Positions 1 through 10,659 of a stretch of 64,000 nucleotides of DNA are shown one piece after another. The stretch is from Metaphire vulgaris (Eukaryota; Annelida; Clitellata; Crassiclitellata; Megascolecidae). The first letter of the stretch is position 1, and every line of letters starts with the position of its first letter. Location of the stretch: the NCBI GenBank assembly GCA_018105865.1, contig CM030851.1:7388828-7452827 (forward strand), given 5' to 3'. Below the pieces are notes generated by a model. It did no database searches, was not told the origin of the DNA, and was given only the letters and a program-made list of their open reading frames with translations. The position numbers and the translations under genes were made by a program.

Positions 1-52
1 ATGGGAGATGAAAACTGGATATACTCATTCAGTGGATGCCCACAGTGGCGCA

Positions 53-336
53 CATTGGCGGTTCCACCATGTTGATGACTGGGGATGCATCCACCCACCG
101 GGGTTACGGATGACCTTTTTTGCTTGTCAACCTATTTTCCGGTGAGCTTAAAAAAATTAGTGAAAAATACTTCGAATTACCTTCTTTTTTAGCTTGCAAG
201 GTTTATTAACATTTAGTGGGAAAACAATAACCTTTTCCTCTCTTTTCTTTTGTTTTTCTTCTTCACTTTGCATCCCAACACCAACTTCCTATAAATTTTT
301 TTCATCCCCCACCAAGAATTCCTGGAACCGCCACTG
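53..336. mobile_element. hAT-type MITE with exact 8-bp target duplication
   Basis: The ends are CATTGGCGGTTCC and, at the right, GGAACCGCCACTG, which form imperfect terminal inverted repeats. The flanks 45-52 and 337-344 are identical (GTGGCGCA), an 8-bp target duplication as hAT transposases make. The interior is AT-rich and non-coding, so it is non-autonomous. The termini resemble those of the shorter elements at 7460 and 17278. Confidence 0.8.
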
Positions 337-664
337 GTGGCGCACACAACATTGGGGGATTGGAAAATAAAAAGGCATTTAGACTTGCTTGTCTATAGTC
401 TTAATAAAACTAAGTCAATGATTTTGATCGTCTTCTCTCCAAACTCTTGAGAATGTTCGCAAACCGACCGCGTATTGGTAGGCGGTGCGTTGGCCTGCTC
501 TTTGAAATCGACGCTTCTTGTTCACGGTTACCAGCCTTGATGTTTGATTCTTCTTCTTCTTCTCAGGTGTCGTTCTCAGTCAGAGGGTTGACAGTCATTT
601 TCCTCCAACGCTCTCTCTATCTTCTGCCGCTCTTTTTCGGGCTCCATCGTTCTTTGTGTCTGTC

Positions 665-1130
665 CATTTAAAGCTGTCGTCCGTCCACGGTCCAGCTTCT
701 TCTCGGCTGCCCCCTTCCCCTTGTTCCTTCTAATCTACCTTCCATTATCACAGTGTTTATTCTAGGCCTTCTCTGGGGGGGATCCCCCAAAGTTTTAAAA
801 TCCCCCCAAATTTTTTTATATGTTGGCTGGGGGATGGATATTTCCTCCCCCTCAAAAAAGTGTGGAAACTCAGACCTTGTCCCCCCAAACATTTCAAAAT
901 TCCCCCCAATGTCAAGGTTGCTAGAATAAACACTGCATTATTATCAGTGGTAGCTCTCCGGCTGAACCTCTAATAATGATGTGACCAGCGTAGGACATTT
1001 TTCTTCGTATTATTTCCCGTTTCCACGTTGCTGCTGTTTTGCTTCTTTCTAGCACTCTGTCGTTTCTAACCTTGTCGGCTTGTCCATCCAGCTGATTTTC
1101 GAGGTCCTTCTCAGCCTTCTGTAATAACAT
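665..1130 (-). pseudogene. LINE ORF2 C-terminal fragment, split by a MITE
   Basis: Read on the minus strand, 1130-944 gives a stretch including RRKMSYAGHIIIRGSAGE, and 750-668 continues with MEGRLEGTRGRGQPRRSW. These are the typical tail of non-LTR reverse transcriptases of the RTE-like type: a 'kkrkL.y.GHi.r' segment followed by 'G...G.RgRGRprrsW'. The two halves join in sense once the 185-bp MITE at 751-935 is removed, so the LINE was here first. There is no catalytic domain and no intact start. This is a dead 5'-truncated copy. Confidence 0.75.
751..935. mobile_element. MITE (CAGTGTTTATTCTAG family) inserted in a LINE
   Basis: Fifteen-base perfect terminal inverted repeats, CAGTGTTTATTCTAG. 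The flanks are 743-750 CATTATCA and 936-943 CATTATTA (7 of 8 match), which fits a hAT 8-bp duplication. The interior is rich in C4-C8/G runs with no coding capacity. Related elements with slightly different termini lie at 36544 and 62539. Confidence 0.8.
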
Positions 1131-1729
1131 AACTCAAAGGCTATGATGTTTAATTACTCTGACGAAAAGATTTACCTTTATCAAGACTCCATTTATATAG
1201 CAGTAAATCAACTACGATTAATTTATCTGATCGTCGGACAAATTATAATTATTGGTCTGCACTTTGAATATCCGTCATCGCATGACAGCTGCGCTTGAAT
1301 CATGGTTTCATGAAATTATTCGCCAGATGTCGACGAAAGGCTCGGTTATGTCTCATAAATTCATTCGCTAGGCGGACAGTTGCTGAAGGCGAGACTGGCT
1401 TATAACTCGGTACAAGTCAGACAACATAAGAGCAAACACAACTCTTAACTAACAACTACACACTCAACTATTATACAGTTGACAAAATACAACAGTGGTT
1501 ATGTCATCGTCCCAATATACTGCAATCAACCTGATTTCTATAGCGTTGGTGGAGCTCAATTCCTACACATTAGCTTTTCCCCCGGCGCTTTTTCTCATCC
1601 TCAGTCCCTTTCGGTCGTCCTGCCCTGTGATCAACCGGCTGTTGAAGTCTACGTGTTTTGATGATTGTGTGCGGCTGCTTTGTCAGGTATTTAGACAGCT
1701 TCTACAGCCTCACTTTCTATCACCGGTAG
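1131..1729. other. Non-coding stretch, nothing recognised
   Basis: Short open frames only, without codon bias, splice-flanked exons or recognisable protein. No repeat structure seen. Confidence 0.5.
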
Positions 1730-1935
1730 CACATCAAAGCACAGCGAAACTTGGTACATCACAAAGACCGTTTTAACTTCTAGGCCTACTTGGGGCCGGC
1801 GGACAGTCGGACACGCGACAGCCTGAGAAATAAAATCTCTCAGTCTCTGACCGCCAGAGGTTTGAACCCGGACTGATAGAACGCATCTCCCATCTCCCGG
1901 ATTCAGAGCTGATTTACCGAGCGAGTCACGCCATA
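1730..1935 (-). mobile_element. tRNA-headed SINE (family 2)
   Basis: On the minus strand a tRNA-like head carries a B-box-like GGGTTCAAACC (around 1859-1870) with an A-box-like region near 1920. The distal part (CATCAAAGCACA on the plus strand at about 1731) is shared with the SINE at 36918-37105. That makes it a dispersed retroposon and not a functional tRNA gene. Ends are approximate. Confidence 0.55.
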
Positions 1936-3417
1936 GGCCTAGTTATGTAAGCGCGTCTGCTACGACCCACCTTAGAAATAGTCTGAGCCAGTAGCGTCAT
2001 TTCACACTTTTCTTTGGACGAGATAACTTTTTGGCCAAATTTTGCCAAATTTGGGCAAGTTTTGGCAAATTTTGTGCATTTTGGCAAATTTCGGACAAAT
2101 TTTGGCGATTTTTTGCACATTTCACATTTATTTATTTAATACGTTAGCCTATACATTCTTTCTTCATTTCCTTGGGGCCACGGCCCCTGACCCTTCTCCC
2201 CCAAATGACGCCTCTGGTCTGAGCGATTTGCCTTTTTGATTGATAGACATTACGCACCTATGCACTTCCAGCATATTTATGTTTAACGTCCGTATCATTC
2301 AACATTGCACGCTTGGTCTTCGTCATAAGCCAAGCAAGTAACTAACTTTTTGAAAACCACGCTTGGGCTTACGTACGACTGGCATGTATATTTTCGGTGC
2401 AGTCTCCCATTGCTAGAGCAAGGATAAACCACTGAAACCAAAAGTCCAATCTTTTTAAACAGTTTCTGTTCGTCTGAATTCGACACGGGCCAGGCAGTTT
2501 AGGCCTATAGCAGTAGTCATAGGGTCTACCAACTCTATACTACAACTGTGGCAGAAAATATATATACTCAGTAGAATCTGTGTTTTATCTAGACTGCAGG
2601 CCTTATAGGAGGGATTGACTTGGCTGGAGGGGAAGAGACACAGTTTTAACTGAAAAATTTGTGTAAGTGCTGCGATTTGGAGGGGATTTTGTGGGTTGGG
2701 ACGGGGAATTTCCATATTAGGTCTGTATAAAACACTGTCTGTACTAATCAACAAACGACTTTGAAAAAATACGTGACTGCGAAAACCCCTTTGACAACCA
2801 TTTTTCCTCGTCGTCGTCGACTTTTTAAATCCAAAAATGTCGACGTGCTCCCCTATTTCGGAAACCTGGCAACGCCGCTGAAATGAGAACAACACTGACC
2901 TCGATATATGTATTTGTTCACAATGATACTGCAGTAAGGTCTAAAACGTCGCACGCGGTAGGGATGAGCGCCGACCTTTGACCCTTCAGAAACAGTAATC
3001 TAGTCAAAGCCAGCAGATAGATAGCATCGTTTAAATTTCCGCCAGGAATTAGTAAAGGAATCATTTTACCATGCATGGACATGAGCACGCTGCCTTGCTG
3101 CGTTGATAAACCTTTCGACGAAACGAATCTAAGAAACTTTATACGGTTTGTCGGCATACAATGATATGAGACGTCAGCTGTTGAACCTTGGGCCATTGAA
3201 TCATAGATATAATGATGGTTGATGGATGCCGGCAAATGGTAATCTTGAAATTGCTTCATTGGTCAAATCAGACTACAGCGACAACCTAGAACAGGCCTTT
3301 TTGTCAAAAGCAATAATGATATTGGTAATATTGATAGGTCTAATATTGACGAAGGAAGAAGAAACTAAGATAATGGCAATAATAATGAGGATGATACTAC
3401 TAGCCTACAACAACAAC
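1936..3417. other. Non-coding; TTTTGGCAAA-like degenerate repeats and a MITE relic
   Basis: 2035-2115 holds six or so degenerate repeats of TTTTGGCAAATT. 2573-2745 looks like a decayed relative of the MITE at 36544: shared GATTGACTTGGCTGGAGGGG, and a right end reading TATAAAACACTG. Nothing else recognised. Confidence 0.45.
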
Positions 3418-3621
3418 TGCTACTACTACAGTACTACTACTACTACTACTACTTGGCTACTACTACTTTACTGCTACTACTACTACTACTACTACTACTT
3501 TTGGCTACTTTACTACTACTATTTCACTTTACTTTATACTTACTATACGTTACTACTACTATACTACTATTATTATTATTATTATAATTTTTTTTTATTT
3601 TTACTACTACTACTACTACTA
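3418..3621. repeat. (TAC)n / (CTA)n microsatellite, interrupted
   Basis: Long runs of TAC trinucleotides, with TTA-rich interruptions around 3500-3600. Confidence 0.95.
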
Positions 3622-4321
3622 CCACCATAGGCGCCGACTTTTGGTTTTGGGTACTGGCGCGAACTTAGTCCTACTTCCAGAATCCAGCCCCCGGCCCCAA
3701 CTTCTGCAGGGAGGACCCCGTGCCGTGAGTCGTTCCTGTACAGTCGTCGTCGACTAATGTAACAATTAACAAATAACATTTTAACAAATGCGTGAAATGA
3801 TGAACATAAGTTTCTAACATGCTGGTAGACTACTTCTGCTGACTGCTGACTATGCTGTGAGTAGTACACGAGTTCAAAGTTTACGACTAGCCTCTACAGA
3901 CAGACTTCATGGCAAATGTATTTTGTCTCACTGAGCAGTAGGGTGGAGTGAAAAAACTTTTTCTCAGTGATGTAAATGTAATAGTTTGGAAAAGTTGTGT
4001 TATGGTATAGAGAGAAACTGTGCCAAAAATCACTTAACTGGGTTAATGTTTAGAGCCTCCCCAAGCGTCCTCAAGTTTTTATTGCTAATTGGTAATTGGG
4101 TATGTTGCTGCGTTGGGAGATATCCTCTAAACCCACTGTCTCACACAAAGGTGCTGAAGTTAATTACGCCTTACCAGTAGAAGTACATGAACCTGTTAAA
4201 GCCCTTCAAGGTAAGGAGAGACCAACCATCCTATCAAAAATAAACTTGAGGATTTTCGATTAGACTGCAGAAACAAACCTGTTTGATATATCTACATGCA
4301 GATTTCAGCTAGTGTGCCTGT

Positions 4322-5560
4322 GTGATGAAAAACAAGGTGCCTGTAAAGGATCGTGAATTTCTGTTGGATCAGCGAGGTGCTAGACGAATGGCAGTGGTAG
4401 GAATTGGCATCACGGAATGTGGGAATATTCTAAAGAGGTTGGCAAGAAGACACTTAACTCTCCAAGGTCTCTGCATCTCAACCATCCATGGAGGGCAAGC
4501 AGATGTTCCTGTTGAAGTCATCAGTAGGCCTAATGAAGATACATATCATACTCTGTATAGTGATACTCCTAATGATGATAACTAATCCGCCAGGGATTTC
4601 ACGGCGAGAAACTGAGTAAGGTAAAAAAAAGACCTCTTCACAAGTGCGAACTTCTCTGCCTAATATATCTTTAATAGCTGCATGACATGTATTCTGTATC
4701 AGATAACCATTTTGCCCTATCTTCGGCATGTCTTCAAGACATTGTACTCGTTTATGAAGACGAAAAACCCTCATTTAGACAGAAGCAAAATGAGAATTGA
4801 AGGGAAAAAGAACGGAACTGAATGAAGAGGAGGACAGCAATGTTATCGAATGTGTTTCTTTTGATGGAAGGAAGGATAAACCACTAGTGTCTAAGAAGAA
4901 AGATGGGATACATCATATAAAAATGTAATTGAGGAGTGTATATAATTGTTCAGTAGCCAGGATCTAAGTATGTTGGTCACGTTTCACCGGGAAAGGATCT
5001 GCGATTTGAATCAAAACGTCTATTGTGTACATGTTAAAAAGAAAGAGCTGACTTACAGAAACTGGTTGCTACTGTTTGCGATGGTACTGTAATCTAGGCC
5101 TACTGGGAAATCAGGAGATGTTATGAGGTTGTTAGAAGTTTAGGGTGACCTTTGCAGTGGGTCAACTACCAGTACAGCTAGGACCTCATTTTACCATTGG
5201 TCAGAGCTACAAACTTGTCAGAACTTTCCCATTGTAGGTTTCGATTTAATTGAAGGAGAGATACCCATTGTAACATGCGAAGACTCAAAAACAGATAAGG
5301 CTTTGTGCCGGACGTTTGGAAGGTTATAACACTTGGTGACTGTTCGCAGAGTTTGGCATCACGTGACCCAAGGAAACTCGCACATTCAAGATGAGTAGCA
5401 ACAGCTAACCGAGGATGGAAACCCCAACTGAAAATTTGAAAAACTAGCAACTCTATGAAACAAATTATACTCCAGTCTGGTTTCATATCGAAATGAAACC
5501 ATCCTGCAAGGACGGAGGGCACCAACTTTTGAAGACAATTTCATTATCACGATACCTTCC
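4322..5560 (+). pseudogene. Degenerate transposase-like reading frame in the 2.7-kb element
   Basis: Several frames must be joined. They include KDREFLLDQRGARRMAVVG (from about 4345), CVSFDGRKDKPLVSKKKDG (about 4851-4907) and a segment near 5150 reading PLQWVNYQ. The order and the DGRKD and PLQW motifs recall a repetitive 'uncharacterised' invertebrate protein family, which I infer to be the element's own transposase. I cannot name the family with certainty. Many stops and frameshifts show it is dead. Confidence 0.4.
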
Positions 5561-5935
5561 TGTAGAACTTAAATTAGTAGTTGATCCGGCAATCCAGAGA
5601 AACGGCTGACGAAGGAAGAAGAAAATCTATATAATGTTATCAGATGCAGATGCACAGCAACACATCAGAGAAGGTATAGTGCTATGAAGAATACTCAAGC
5701 TAGACGTACTTCAAATATTACTCAATTCCAAAATTCAAAATTCCAGTGTTCAATGTTGATGCTGCCAGTTAGGCCTATATTGACTTAATTAACTGGCAAA
5801 GAAACAACTATCAGCTCCTCCTCTGCTTTCTAGCCTCTCAGGCCAAGACATTTCTTCCTTGATAAAGAGCGCAGATCAGCAGTTGAACTTTCAGAGATTT
5901 CATTGCCAACAGCAGGCAACTGCAAGATGTGTTAT

Positions 5936-6099
5936 TAGGGTTTTATGACCTGGAGCAGTGGGGGATATGTCGAGCTTGGGGGGATGTAGTTGTTGGGGGA
6001 AGTGTAGCAGTGGTGTATGTAATTGGGGATGTAGCAGTATGGGGATGCTGTTGGGCAGTGGGGGAGGGAAATCCTCCTTCCCCTACAAATCGCGCCCTG
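5936..6099. mobile_element. CAGGGTGCGATTTGT-family MITE, left end decayed
   Basis: The right end CTACAAATCGCGCCCTG is intact. The left end (TTAGGGTTTTATGACCTGG) is a decayed form of the family terminus seen at 7060 and 35086. Flanks match poorly. It is nested in the 2.7-kb element. Confidence 0.65.
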
Positions 6100-6752
6100 T
6101 GTGAAGCTATTAACTGAGGCCAGTGCTGCAGTAGCCTTTTGGTCCAATTGCAAGAGAAGGACACATAAAGTCAAAGCATGCCTCTCTCAGGCTCATGCCA
6201 TTTTTATCACAAAATCAGACTTCATGAAAAACAACTGAAACCTGTGGTTTCACTGTAAAGCACATTGTGTAATAGATCCCGTGTACTGTGCTTTGCATAT
6301 TGTTCCATAACGAAGCTTGTCGTCGCACTAAAGGTCTATAAGTATAAATAAAAATGTTTGTAACATTTTACCTCTTTACAAAAGCAGTCTTGATAATTGT
6401 ATTGATTGTATTATTAAAATAAAACAGTTGTACTAAATGAATAAGGCCTATATGCCAAACTGCATCAATTGCACAAAATGCCCAAACTTCATTGTCTCTG
6501 GGGAGGCTCTTAACCTTCATTTAAAAATTCAAAATTTTCACTGAACAAATCACTGATACCTTGCACAACTTTCCCGCACTATTAGAATTTTAAATTCGAA
6601 TTTTTTTAAAATTTCGCACTTTTCACTCCACCCTACTGAGCAGTTAGTGATACAGTAAATTCATCCAGAATTACAGCAATGTCTACGGTCTCCAGTAGGC
6701 CTACCCTATGAACGACGACAGTTCAGAATTATTATTGCCGTTGTTTAATCTT

Positions 6753-7000
6753 GGGGTCGTCCATAAATTACGCAACGCGCTTAGGGGTGGTTCGGACATT
6801 TGTTACGAAGTGTAACGAGGGGGGTCGGTGGAATGAGAAGCAACGCAATGCAAAATTTTTAAGATGATGAGCTGACATTTTTTGCTTGTCACGACTTTTC
6901 GACTTTTTGGGAGACGAAGGGGGCTGATCGGCCCGGTGTTACGTCATATTTTAGGGGGCGGTCCGACGTTTGTTACGTCGCGCTACGATGAGGGAGGAAG
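6753..7000. mobile_element. PIF/Harbinger-like MITE relic (GGGGTCGTCCATAAA)
   Basis: Starts with GGGGTCGTCCATAAATTACG, close to the terminus of the element at 10017. A motif GGTCCGACGTTTGTTACG is present twice in diverged form (about 6790 and 6960). The right end is not clear. Confidence 0.4.
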
Positions 7001-7059
7001 GGGGAACTGACAAGGCCGGGGAAGTCAGCAAGGGGGTTGCTGTTAGTTGATGTAGTATG

Positions 7060-7232
7060 CAGGGTGCGATTTGTGACCTGGACCAGTGCTTGTGGAGGGA
7101 TATGTCGAGCTTGGGGTATGTAGTTGTTGGGAAAGTGTAGCAGTGGGGGGATGCAGTGGTGGGGGATGTAGCAGTAGGGGATGCAGTTGGGCATTGGGGG
7201 GGAATCCCCCTTCCCCTACAAATCGCGCCCTG
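7060..7232. mobile_element. hAT MITE, CAGGGTGCGATTTGT family
   Basis: TIRs CAGGGTGCGATTTGT and its near-complement at the right. Exact 8-bp duplication GTAGTATG at 7052-7059 and 7233-7240. Interior of GTAGCAGTGGGGGATG-type subrepeats. Sister copies: 10478, 35086 and 5936. Confidence 0.88.
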
Positions 7233-7459
7233 GTAGTATGTCAAAATGTCCGGGGCGGAATTTGAAATTTCTGGGGAAGGGAAATCCCCCCCAGGAAACG
7301 GCCTATATTAAACCCTAGACAACCCTTCGACGTTTGGCGTTTGGCGAATGCATTGAATAATCACTGCTCTAAAGATGACAGAATGTTTGGCTAGGGTTTG
7401 GCTTGTTCCACTTCCCAATAACGATCACATGCAGCTTCCCTTATTACAGACACGGATAC

Positions 7460-7645
7460 CAGTGGCGGCTCCACCGGGGGCCAGAGGGGCCCGTGCCCCT
7501 ACTGAGTGCCTGGCCCCCAGTGGCCCCCTGTTGGGACTCTATACTTAATGCTACATACATTAAACAACAAATGGTTGGCCCCCCATGATTATTAGAAGTT
7601 GCCACCCCAACGGCCCCCACTTGCCAAATCCTGGAGCCGCCACTG
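7460..7645. mobile_element. hAT MITE, CAGTGGCGGCTCCA family
   Basis: TIRs CAGTGGCGGCTCCA / TGGAGCCGCCACTG. Exact duplication ACGGATAC at 7452-7459 and 7646-7653. The same family occurs in opposite orientation at 17278-17464. Confidence 0.9.
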
Positions 7646-7891
7646 ACGGATACTGGGATGAATTTTCCAATAGAATTACAGATAGTTTTCCTAACTGATT
7701 ATTACCATAAGCCTATTTATACCTGTATGTCTTGACCGCGATCGCTATGTCTTTGATTATTTAAAGCCTTTAGAAACAATCAATAGATAGGCTTGCGAGC
7801 TTACAATAGTAGGTCACTATACAAAAATAGGATAACTGATAACAGCGACCAAGTTAGCAAACTATGGTCAGCCTACTTTCAGGACCGGGCC

Positions 7892-8080
7892 CAGGGATAT
7901 TTTTACACCCCTTTTTATACCCCAACACCTCCCCAATCTGAGACCGATACCCTCAACACCACCACCCCCAATCTGAGCCAGAGATGACCTATTCTTGCTT
8001 GTCAGACTTTTTCAGCAGTGACCGACCACCAGAATATACCGACACCCCCTGTCCAATTGATAATCCTAGAAATAACCCTG
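7892..8080. mobile_element. hAT MITE, CAGGGATATTTTTA family
   Basis: Left end CAGGGATATTTTTACACCCC, right end CTAGAAATAACCCTG. Exact 8-bp duplication ACCGGGCC at 7884-7891 and 8081-8088. A second, interrupted copy spans 9860-10442. Confidence 0.88.
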
Positions 8081-8311
8081 ACCGGGCCTAACCTGTGCTG
8101 TGCCCCCTGCAGAATAAATATTTGGGCCTCCATTTGTGGACTTTCGCGGGTGTATCTGCCTCCTGATAGTAGGCCTATACGAAACTAAATTTACCGACAA
8201 TAAGGGGCGTATAGATGATAGATCTATCGTCTATTAATTATAATCAGTGGCCGTGAGAACTCCCACTCCGGGAGCTTCTGTCAGACCGAAGACCGGTCGG
8301 TGGGCGCTTTT

Positions 8312-8323
8312 CACGCACGCACG

Positions 8324-8360
<37 letters not shown>
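8312..8360. repeat. (CACG)n(CA)n microsatellite
   Basis: Four CACG units pass into about sixteen CA dinucleotides. Confidence 0.95.
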
Positions 8361-8362
<2 letters not shown>

Positions 8363-8544
8363 TACAGTTCATCTGATGTTCGTCGATTAGACAAACAATT
8401 GGCCGTTCGCTCGATGAACTCACGCCGAGCACTTTGACCTGCGATGAAACGCCTGTCTCGACTAAGCTGCGCATCGAATGACACAAACGGCTTTCCATAT
8501 TTATCATACGCGCTGGTTCTCATTATAAGTTATAAGTTATAACA

Positions 8545-8906
8545 CAGTGGTTCTCAACCCGTGGTCCGCGGACCATAAATAGTCCGCGAGAGGGGTTCTA
8601 GTGGTACGCTGGTCCGCGGCGAAGTCTGAAAAACGTAAATAAAAATTAGAATATATTATTATTTCCCACGTGAAAAATCTGAAAAGTGAGACGAGCAAAA
8701 CAAGGTCATCAGCATAAAAAGGTTATCGGCGCATTGTGTGTGTATTTTGTGCATTTTCAACGTGAAAAGTCTGACAAGCGAAAAAGAACAAAATGTCATC
8801 ACCGCTTTTTCTAGGAACAGATAATTGCTCAATTTATCAGGTGGTTCGCGAGAAATCTTTAAACTTCAGAAATGGTCCGCGAGGCAAAGAGAGTTGAGAA
8901 CCACTG
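8545..8906. mobile_element. hAT MITE, CAGTGGTTCTCAAC family
   Basis: TIRs CAGTGGTTCTCAAC / GTTGAGAACCACTG (14 of 14). Interior has GGTCCGCG blocks near both ends. Flanks TTATAACA and CTCTAACA match at 6 of 8, so it is an older copy. Confidence 0.85.
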
Positions 8907-8947
8907 CTCTAACAGCTGTGAGAAATGTCATCTTATATATAACTTGA

Positions 8948-8948
<1 letters not shown>

Positions 8949-9013
<65 letters not shown>
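8949..9013. repeat. (AAT)n microsatellite, left half
   Basis: About 20 AAT units. With 9713-9747 it forms one array split by the Helitron at 9014-9712. Confidence 0.95.
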
Positions 9014-9014
<1 letters not shown>

Positions 9015-9711
9015 TATAAAGATGCTTGCTTCGCTCGCAGTGCAGGATAATACTAAAACCCAATCATTGAATTCATGCTGCTGAACAACGTTTCATAATA
9101 CATACGCCACGTAGCCAATCATTGCAACGTACGCTCAAACGCTGCTGAACAACGTTTTCGCTTCGCGAGCTGTACACATATGACGCTGCAACGTACGCTT
9201 CGTCAAACGCTTCGCGTGGCCGTTCGCTTCGCGTGGCCGTTCGCTTCGCGTGGCCGTTCGCTTCGCGTGGCCGTTCGCTTCGCGTCGCCGTTCGCTTCGC
9301 GTCGCCGTTCGCTTCGCGTCGCCGTTCGCTTCGCGTCGCCGTTCGCTTCGCGAGTTGCACACATTATGACGCTGCAACGTACGTTCGTCAAACGCTTCGC
9401 GTGGCCGTTCGCTTCGCGTCGCCGTTCGCTTCAATCGCCGTTCGCTTCGCGAGTTGTACACACACTATGACGCTGCAACGTATGTTCGTCAAACGCAGCC
9501 CGTTCGCTTCGCGTGGCCGTTCGCTTCGAAGCCGTTCGCTTCGCGAAGCCTAAGGTTCCAGAACAACCAATCAGAACGCTCAAGCCATTTTAATCAGAAC
9601 GCTTATAACGATGAGAACGTCACACAGCCAACCAATAAGAACGCTCAACAGCCAACCAATCAGAACGCTTGAAGGTAACAGACATACAGAGCAAGGATTT
9701 TAATATTATAG

Positions 9712-9712
<1 letters not shown>
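9014..9712 (-). mobile_element. Non-autonomous Helitron with internal minisatellite
   Basis: Read on the minus strand the element begins TCTATAATATTAAAATCC at 9712 and ends near GCATCTTTATAG at 9014. It is preceded by A and followed by T, the Helitron A|T insertion rule. The terminal CTAG is changed to ATAG. It shares its 5' end, the CTGTATGTCTGTTACCTTCAAGC segment, and the 3' CGAAGCGAGC block with the clean copy at 36039-36464. It sits inside an AAT microsatellite and has an internal 17-bp CpG-rich array. No Rep/helicase sequence. Confidence 0.75.
9211..9352. repeat. 17-bp CpG-rich minisatellite inside the Helitron
   Basis: Tandem units of CGTTCGCTTCGCGTGGC, later CGTTCGCTTCGCGTCGC; about eight units, with further blocks at 9400-9455 and 9500-9550. 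Every unit has four to five CpGs. The long open frames across it (both strands) are produced by the repeat and are not genes. Confidence 0.92.

Positions 9713-9797
<85 letters not shown>
9713..9797. repeat. (TAA)n(TAG)n microsatellite
   Basis: TAA units to about 9747 change to TAG units to about 9797. Confidence 0.95.
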
Positions 9798-9798
<1 letters not shown>

Positions 9799-9859
9799 AA
9801 TTATATAGCACGGTCAAATACTCCAAGCAGTGTGTCAACCGTCCGCTGATTCTTCAAAC

Positions 9860-10442
9860 CAGATATATTTTTATACCCCCAACCCCTCCCCAATCTGAGA
9901 GCAACACCCCTAATTAAGTAATTATGATGCAGCTAAGATGCTATCGTTCGCCATAAGAGGAGGGAGGGGACCCCAGAATATATCGACACCTCCAAATTTG
10001 ATAATCCGAGAAATAAGGGGCGTCCATAAATGACGTTACGCGATTTTGACGGCTTTTTACCCCACCTCCTCGTCACACGTCGTCACAAAAAGTCAGACCC
10101 CCTCAAATATGACGTCACAACGCGTTAATCCCCGTCAGCTTGTCATCTTTCTAATGTCAAAATTAATGTTTCGTTTGAAAATATTCATTATAATTATTAT
10201 AGTTGAAACAATATTCGGAAACTTTTTCAAATTCTTTTTAAAAAATTAAGTATAATAATTATAAGTGTAAAATACGTTCAATTTTGCGATAGCATAACAT
10301 TGCGGTATTAATATCAATATTTAGTATTATCTGACGTCACATGTCTGGAAACCTCCCTTTCCCGTCGTCACACATCGTCACAAATGTTTGAACTCCCTAC
10401 CCCTAAGTGCGTGACGTCATCTATGGACGGCCTCTGACCCTG
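9860..10442. mobile_element. hAT MITE (7892 family) split by a Harbinger-like MITE
   Basis: The left part 9860-10016 matches the MITE at 7892-8080 up to GAGAAATAA. The missing last bases, CCCTG, appear at 10438-10442, after the inserted element. Flanks 9852-9859 CTTCAAAC and 10443-10450 CTTCAGAC match at 7 of 8, which confirms the outer borders. Confidence 0.8.
10017..10434. mobile_element. PIF/Harbinger-like MITE
   Basis: TIRs GGGGCGTCCATAAATGACG and, at the right, CGTCATCTATGGACGGCCTC. It is flanked by TAA and TGA, consistent with the 3-bp TWA duplication of PIF/Harbinger elements. CGTCACA and GACGTCA motifs recur in both halves. No coding sequence. Confidence 0.7.
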
Positions 10443-10477
10443 CTTCAGACATGCCTTCAGTTTACTTCAGCATAGAC

Positions 10478-10651
10478 CAGGGCGCGATTTGTCGGGGGAG
10501 GTGGAATCTTCCCCCTCCCCACTGCCCAACTACATCCATACTGCTACATCCCCCACAGCTACATCCCCACAGCTACATTTCCCCAACAACTACATCCCCC
10601 AAGCTCGACATGTCCCCCCCCCCACTGCTCCAGGTCACAAATCGCACCCCG
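10478..10651. mobile_element. hAT MITE, CAGGGCGCGATTTGT family
   Basis: Left end CAGGGCGCGATTTGT, right end ACAAATCGCACCCCG with one terminal change. Exact duplication GCATAGAC at 10470-10477 and 10652-10659. Opposite orientation to the copy at 7060. Confidence 0.88.
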
Positions 10652-10659
10652 GCATAGAC

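Larger units (their letters stand above)
3939..6635 (+). mobile_element. 2.7-kb hAT-like DNA transposon with decayed coding region
   Basis: Terminal inverted repeats TAGGGTGGAGTGAAAA at both ends. Exact 8-bp duplication CTGAGCAG at 3931-3938 and 6636-6643. This is one of the largest DNA transposons in the window and probably derives from an autonomous copy. The plus strand carries broken protein-like stretches at about 4320-5560. A MITE (5936-6099) lies inside. Confidence 0.8.

Noticed and set aside
8866..9084. Open frames of poly-Y / poly-I
   Set aside because: Produced by the AAT microsatellite and hAT end; no protein.
9073..9553. Several overlapping long frames on both strands (RSERPREANG-type repeats)
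   Set aside because: The 17-bp CpG array keeps frames open on both strands at once; no codon bias or start context.
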